Shown: positions 60,501 to 64,000 of the stretch, piece after piece
Numbering within the stretch: the first letter of the stretch is position 1
How the letters are laid out: every line of letters begins with the position of its first letter
Source: Prosthecobacter sp.
GTDB lineage: Bacteria > Verrucomicrobiota > Verrucomicrobiia > Verrucomicrobiales > Verrucomicrobiaceae
Length of the DNA: 64,000 bases
Assembly: GCF_014879935.1 (NCBI RefSeq)
Contig: NZ_JACSRD010000123.1
Coordinates: 124,001 to 188,000, forward strand
Direction of reading: 5' to 3'
Notes under the pieces: generated by a model
Database searches by the model: none
Told to the model about the DNA's origin: nothing
The model's input: the letters and a program-made list of their open reading frames with translations, nothing else
Program-made: the position numbers and the translations under genes

Positions 60501-60711
60501 CATCGACGGCCGCACCTTGAGCGGCCTCATCGCCAGCGAGACGGCGGGCAATCTCACGCTCAAACGTGCCGATGGCGGCACGGACACCGTTTTGCGCAGC
60601 GAGATCAAATCCCTCACCAGCCCCGGCATCTCCCTCATGCCCGAAGGCCTCGAAGCCGCCATCACCCCGCAGCAGATGGCGGACCTCATCGCCTACCTGC
60701 AGGCCCGATGA
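57586..60711 (+). CDS. PVC-type heme-binding + HEAT + cytochrome c protein
   Basis: SFEMQLIAAEPLVTDPVAITYDADGRAYVCEMNDY; YETACMVCHKFADKGNDVGPHL (CxxCH). Confidence 0.87.
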   Translation: MIRHHLLIAFLGSCFAAVAWSANSKLDFPSTPPVEPKDAAKTFHVLDSFEMQLIAAEPLVTDPVAITYDADGRAYVCEMNDYPYTDKAAHKPSQENPTDAHIGRVRLLTDTDGDGTFDKATVFADGLSWPTGAACWKGGIFVTATPDVWYLKDTNDDGVADVRQKVFTGFKKLNVQAVMNNPIWGLDHRIYIAGGSNGGEIQRVPGSESVMPLPKDFKPLPIKRNDFSFDPSTGDARLESGGARFGNTFDDWGNRFLCNIRNPCQHVVLPYRYLARNPYLVVPSALNDCAEAGDQLPVYRTSPPEPWREFRAKRWVQEGSHLPKSELVGAGVVTSSSGITVYRGDAYPKEYRDFAFVADVAGNLFYRMKLVPDGVTFKAVQVDGKANFCTSDDLWFRPVNFVNAPDGCLHVCDMYREVIEHPWSIPDDIHTAVDLLRGRDRGRIWRLTPRGSVVPPSDGSDKAPAKAGTTKRVTPKLSQASTTDLVALLDHPNAWHRETAQRLLFERQDKEAVEPLRELVKSGKTAQGRITALWAMVAAATGQSGDLSQLAFDSLRDAFDSNDSRLVDQAAVISGEVRSAISLIQSSILMHQQTKLLERSGEQGQGILAAVFSLSDASDSQIATLAQSLLRIGSRDPWLAPVAINACLRAGVTKVATTAFDPRKEDTKQKMLLFPLIVEAAAQSADSKVAVEAMELPAALEGIERGMSDYPVVPSGFAEIAARSVPKGALKKGRKLADLPLSTACSAWWNKRIDTTSEKTLRDHEEIDESSLALVALASIDRFSPMLRNALSPSSASDLQLAALEALGSYREPAVADMLIDAWPKMTPALRDKATTILLLRTDRIAKLLDAIEAKKITPAQLSVAAKATLGRQKTPALAKRIAKLIGDGSSSNRKEVIAKYVAVMALTGDVARGSKVYETACMVCHKFADKGNDVGPHLGTINAWTAEQLVTNILDPNREVSPNFSLYLVETIDGRTLSGLIASETAGNLTLKRADGGTDTVLRSEIKSLTSPGISLMPEGLEAAITPQQMADLIAYLQAR
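58942..58994. repeat. Two-hairpin palindromic element inside CDS
   Basis: GTAGTCCCGCCTTCAGACGGT ... ACCGGCTAAAGCCGGGACTAC; arms 18/21 complementary. Confidence 0.8.
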
Positions 60712-60748
60712 ATGCGGACAGGCTTCGACACCGTATTCACGAGCGACC

Positions 60749-61750
60749 ATGAAATCGACTCTTCTCGCTCTTTCCGCTCTTTTTGCCGTCTCGGCTGCTT
60801 TCGCTCAAAACGACCTCAAACCGCTCCGTGCGGGCATTGTGGGACTCGATACGTCGCATGTGCCGGCGTTCACGAAGCTCTTCAACAAAGGTGAGACGAC
60901 AGGCGAACTGGCGGGGATCAAGGTAACCACCGGCTACACGGGCGGGACGGACATGCCGGCCAGCGCGACTCGGAAGGAGAAGTTCACACAGCAACTGCGT
61001 GAGATGGGCGTGGAGATCGTGCCGACGATTCCGGAACTGCTCGCGAAGGTTGATGTGGTGCTGCTGGAGAGCGTGGATGGCCGCATTCATCTGCAAGAAG
61101 CGCGGGAGATTTTCAAAGCGGGCAAGCCGGTGTTCATCGATAAACCGCTCGCAGGCACGCTGGCGGAGGCGATTGCCATCGTGGAACTGGCGAAGAAGCA
61201 CAACGTTCCGTTTTTCAGCAGTTCATCGTCGCGATTCGGCGCGGAAATGGTCGCTCTGAAGGCGAATGCGGACCTCGGTGAATTGCTGGGCGCTCAGACT
61301 TGGGGGCCATGCTCGTATCAGGAAGGCACGCCGGACTTTTTCTTCTACGGCATCCACGGCGTCGAGGCGCTCTACACACTCATGGGCACGGGTTGCGAGA
61401 CCGTTTCGCGTGTCAAAGCAGGCAATCATGATGTGGCGACCGGTGTGTGGAAAGATGGCCGCATCGGCGCGTATCGCGGCATCGTGAAGGGCAAGGCGGA
61501 CTTCGGCGCGGTGGCCTACGGCAGCAAATCCATCGGCCAGGCTGCCAAAGCGGTGAGCTACGAGGGCCTCTGCCGCCAGATCGGCCAGTTCTTCCGCACG
61601 GGCGTCGCCCCAGTGAGCGCGGAGGAGACAATCGAGATCTTCACCTTCATGGAAGCCGCCGATGAAAGCCTCCGCCAAGGCGGTAAACCCGTCGCGCTGG
61701 CTGAAGTGCTCGCGAAGGCGAAGGAAGAGGCGGCGAAACTCATCGAGTAA
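60749..61750 (+). CDS. Secreted Gfo/Idh/MocA-family oxidoreductase
   Basis: Signal peptide MKSTLLALSALFAVSAAFAQ; RAGIVGLDTSHVPAFTKLF; VFIDKPLAGTLAEA. Confidence 0.82.
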   Translation: MKSTLLALSALFAVSAAFAQNDLKPLRAGIVGLDTSHVPAFTKLFNKGETTGELAGIKVTTGYTGGTDMPASATRKEKFTQQLREMGVEIVPTIPELLAKVDVVLLESVDGRIHLQEAREIFKAGKPVFIDKPLAGTLAEAIAIVELAKKHNVPFFSSSSSRFGAEMVALKANADLGELLGAQTWGPCSYQEGTPDFFFYGIHGVEALYTLMGTGCETVSRVKAGNHDVATGVWKDGRIGAYRGIVKGKADFGAVAYGSKSIGQAAKAVSYEGLCRQIGQFFRTGVAPVSAEETIEIFTFMEAADESLRQGGKPVALAEVLAKAKEEAAKLIE

Positions 61751-61757
61751 ACGCGCC

Positions 61758-62819
61758 ATGTTTCGCTTCGCACTGCTTTGGGCTTTTGCCTCGTCATTCA
61801 CCATTCCTCATTCGTCATTGGCGGCAGAGCCGCCCCCGGTTTCCGTCTCAAACATCCGCCGCGTCTTCCACAACGGCGAACAAAATGCCTTCACCGACCT
61901 CGTGCGCTTCAAAGGAGCGCTTTACCTGTGCTTCCGCAGTTGTCCGGACGGTCACATGGTATTCAACACAGCTTCGGTCATCGTTTTGCGCAGCGCGGAT
62001 GAAGGCGTGTCGTGGCAGCCGGTGCATCGCTTCAGCGTGAAGGATCGCGACACGCGTGATCCGCACTTCCTCGTCTTCAAAGAGCGCCTGTTTGTCTATA
62101 CCGGCACGTGGTGGACCGGCCCCGGACTGCTCGACCGCAAGGACTACGACATGAACAAGCAGCTCGGCTACGCCGTGTCCTCCGCGGATGGCACCCAATG
62201 GAGTGAACCGACACTCTTGGAGGGCACCTTCGGCTACTACATCTGGCGAGCTTCCACACACGACGGCAAAGTTTATCTCTGCGGCCGGCGGAAGGCCAGC
62301 TTCGCCGTCGAGGGCATGGGCGAGCGCGGTCACAACCAGTCCATCATGCTCGAAAGCGATGACGGCATCATCTTCCGCCACCGCGCCTATTTTCAGGAGA
62401 GCGGTGGCAATGAAACTGCCTTCTTCTTTGAGAAAGACGGCAGCGTCCTGGCCCTGGATCGCAACGGGAGCGGAAACTCGATGCTGTGCAGTTCCAAACC
62501 GCCCTACATCGACTGGAACCGCCGCCCGCTTGACCGCTTCGTCGGTGGCCCGATGCTGGTGAAATGGGGAGATCACATCCTCGTCGGCGGTCGTCATCAA
62601 ACGAAAGACAAAGGCCCGAAAACCTCCATCGGCTGGCTCAACGACGATAAGTTCCACGAATTCGCCGAACTCCCCAGCGGCGGCGATAACTCCTATCCCG
62701 GCTTCATCGAGCTTTCGCCGACCAAGGGACTCGTCTCCTGGTATTCGAGCCATGAAAAGGACGGCGCAGGCAAAACGATCACGGCGATTTACCTGGCGGA
62801 GTTGAGCATGGCAAAATGA
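61758..62819 (+). CDS. Sialidase/BNR-like exported protein
   Basis: FRSADEGVSWQPVHRFSVKDRDTRDPHFLVFKERLFVYTG; five/six-bladed propeller-like. Confidence 0.6.
   Translation: MFRFALLWAFASSFTIPHSSLAAEPPPVSVSNIRRVFHNGEQNAFTDLVRFKGALYLCFRSCPDGHMVFNTASVIVLRSADEGVSWQPVHRFSVKDRDTRDPHFLVFKERLFVYTGTWWTGPGLLDRKDYDMNKQLGYAVSSADGTQWSEPTLLEGTFGYYIWRASTHDGKVYLCGRRKASFAVEGMGERGHNQSIMLESDDGIIFRHRAYFQESGGNETAFFFEKDGSVLALDRNGSGNSMLCSSKPPYIDWNRRPLDRFVGGPMLVKWGDHILVGGRHQTKDKGPKTSIGWLNDDKFHEFAELPSGGDNSYPGFIELSPTKGLVSWYSSHEKDGAGKTITAIYLAELSMAK
61792..61819 (-). repeat. 7-bp repeat array: on the minus strand AATGACG AATGAGG AATGGTG AATGACG
   Basis: Plus strand CGTCATT CACCATT CCTCATT CGTCATT; same period and core as 10944..10992 and 40320..40354. 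Confidence 0.85.
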
Positions 62820-62821
62820 GT

Positions 62822-62870
62822 GTGGATGAGTCCTCCGGACTCAACGGGTCAGCCGGGACGGCTGCCCCAC
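62822..62870. repeat. Intergenic two-hairpin palindromic element
   Basis: GAGTCC-TCC-GGACTC and CAGCCG-GGA-CGGCTG hairpins arranged head to head, arms ~15/24 complementary overall. Confidence 0.6.
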
Positions 62871-62880
62871 AATTATGAAC

Positions 62881-63111
62881 TCAGGTTGGTCCGTATGCTT
62901 TGAAGGCAAGCTCTTTGCCCAACAGATGTTCGGCGTATAAACGATGAATTTCTGCCGGTGATAAATGAGGGTGCTGCTGGCGCAGTGAGCTACGCATCAA
63001 ATCTCGCAACAACTTGCTCCAACTGAGCGCGAGGTCCAAGCGACGAGTTGGCGTCATCGCCTGCAAGGCGCGCAGGCGCATGGCTTCAGCGGTGGAGGTG
63101 GTGTCGTTCAT
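62881..63111 (-). CDS. Small helical hypothetical protein
   Basis: 76-aa ORF MNDTTSTAEAMRLRALQAMTPTRRLDLALSWSKLLRDLMRSSLRQQHPHLSPAEIHRLYAEHLLGKELAFKAYGPT. Confidence 0.5.
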   Translation of the reverse strand: MNDTTSTAEAMRLRALQAMTPTRRLDLALSWSKLLRDLMRSSLRQQHPHLSPAEIHRLYAEHLLGKELAFKAYGPT

Positions 63112-63219
63112 GACGCCAGACTGCCATGCGCGGCTGGATTGGCAACAAGGTCTGAGGCAAGTTTACATCGGGAGTAAACGAACTCTACTGTGCTGAGTGT
63201 GGAACAGGGAGTAACTTGT

Positions 63220-63298
63220 CTGCGAACGCAGGGCAAACTCACGTTTGCCGCTACGAATCCAGCGGGTGCCAGCCTCGTAGAAGAAGTCGTCAGACTTC
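63220..63298. repeat. Intergenic cluster of four palindromes
   Basis: CTGCG-AA-CGCAG (63220-63231), GGCAAAC-TCAC-GTTTGCC (63232-63249), CTACGA...TCGTAG (63251-63280), GAAGTC-GTCA-GACTTC (63283-63298). Confidence 0.7.
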
Positions 63299-63340
63299 CC
63301 CGAAGCGCATCAAGTTATTCAGGAGTGGGCTGATCGAATC

Positions 63341-64000
63341 TCACTCTCGAAACAGCTCATCCGCCACCACGGAGTTCGCCACCAGCTCTTTGGCATAAGG
63401 ATTGTCCGCGATGCCGAAGGTGGTGACCATGGTGAGGAAGATGTTCTTCCGAGTGCCAGTGATGCGGCGCAGGGTGTCGCGCTTTTGACGAAGTTCGGCC
63501 GCATACGATTTGTCGATGGTGAACGGGGCCTCGGAGAACTTCATCTCGCAGACGCTGATGGTGCCATCGGCGCGGTCGATGAGGAGGTCGATCTGGGCAC
63601 CGGGTGCGGCATCGGAGCCCGCGTGACGCCAGGGTGCCTCCGTGGTCTGCACGCCGCCGATGCCGAGTGCTGCTTTGATTCGCGGTGCATGTTTGAGGCA
63701 GGCATTTTCGAATGCGTATCCCGACCAGGCACGCCATTTGGGGCTGCCTCGTTGTTTCAGCCAGTAGCCTTCGTCCGCCGATTTTTTTCCAAGCGGTGCG
63801 ATCCAGGCATGATGGAAAAGCGAGAACTCATCGGCCAGGCGGATCACGGCGTCTTTCTCACGTTTTCCGAACGGGACGCTCATCTGGATAAAGCCGGATT
63901 CTGCCAGCTCTTCGAGCCGTCCGGTAGCCGTTCCACCCGAGGGCAATCCGGCGGCGGCGAGTAGTTCGGTTCGTGTGAGGCCGCTGGGCTTTTTTGCGAG
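63341..64000 (-). CDS. C-terminal part of an ATP-binding protein with DUF234/PD-(D/E)xK-like domain (truncated at the window edge)
   Basis: Frame open to base 64000 (LAKKPSGLTRTELLAAAGLPSGGTATGRLEELAESGFI); AQIDLLIDRADGTISVCEMKFSEAPFTI nuclease-like core. Confidence 0.7.
   Translation of the reverse strand, partial: LAKKPSGLTRTELLAAAGLPSGGTATGRLEELAESGFIQMSVPFGKREKDAVIRLADEFSLFHHAWIAPLGKKSADEGYWLKQRGSPKWRAWSGYAFENACLKHAPRIKAALGIGGVQTTEAPWRHAGSDAAPGAQIDLLIDRADGTISVCEMKFSEAPFTIDKSYAAELRQKRDTLRRITGTRKNIFLTMVTTFGIADNPYAKELVANSVVADELFRE

Overview
High-GC chromosomal window that looks like a PVC-superphylum, Verrucomicrobia-type genome. This is inferred from PVC-type heme-binding/HEAT/cytochrome proteins, DUF1501, exosortase/PEP-CTERM, LL-diaminopimelate aminotransferase, and the 'WMAAQGLSG...DSNGNGVPNLIEFAL' secreted-protein tail. 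Main blocks: (i) M28/PDZ peptidase, a giant DUF1080-SGNH-PVC cytochrome, and a TamB/TamA-like pair; (ii) split pntAA-pntAB-pntB, DUF1501, rpsB-tsf; (iii) aroG-type DAHP synthase coupled to heptose kinase and gmhA, leading into a large exopolysaccharide/exosortase locus (about 24.6-44.7 kb) with flippase, ligase, methyltransferases, glycosyltransferases, exosortase, EpsI-like protein, larE, larB, a PEP-CTERM protein, CapK-like ligase, bi-domain oxidoreductase and heparinase; (iv) an oligopeptide ABC transporter with creatininase and an embedded His-rich secreted protein; (v) dGTPase, SGNH hydrolase, dapL; (vi) a tandem pair of secreted matrixin-like proteins, one of which has lost the zinc motif; (vii) another PVC cytochrome, a Gfo/Idh/MocA oxidoreductase and a sialidase-like protein; (viii) an ATPase/DUF234-like C-terminus cut by the window end. 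The most unusual signals are: lar nickel-pincer cofactor genes translationally chained to exosortase/EpsI; the protease/pseudo-protease pair; and dispersed repeats (a 7-bp AATGACG family at three loci and several two-hairpin palindromic elements), several lying in frame inside genes. No rRNA, tRNA, CRISPR array, IS transposase or prophage was recognised. All calls come from reading the sequence and motif recall; no database search was run.
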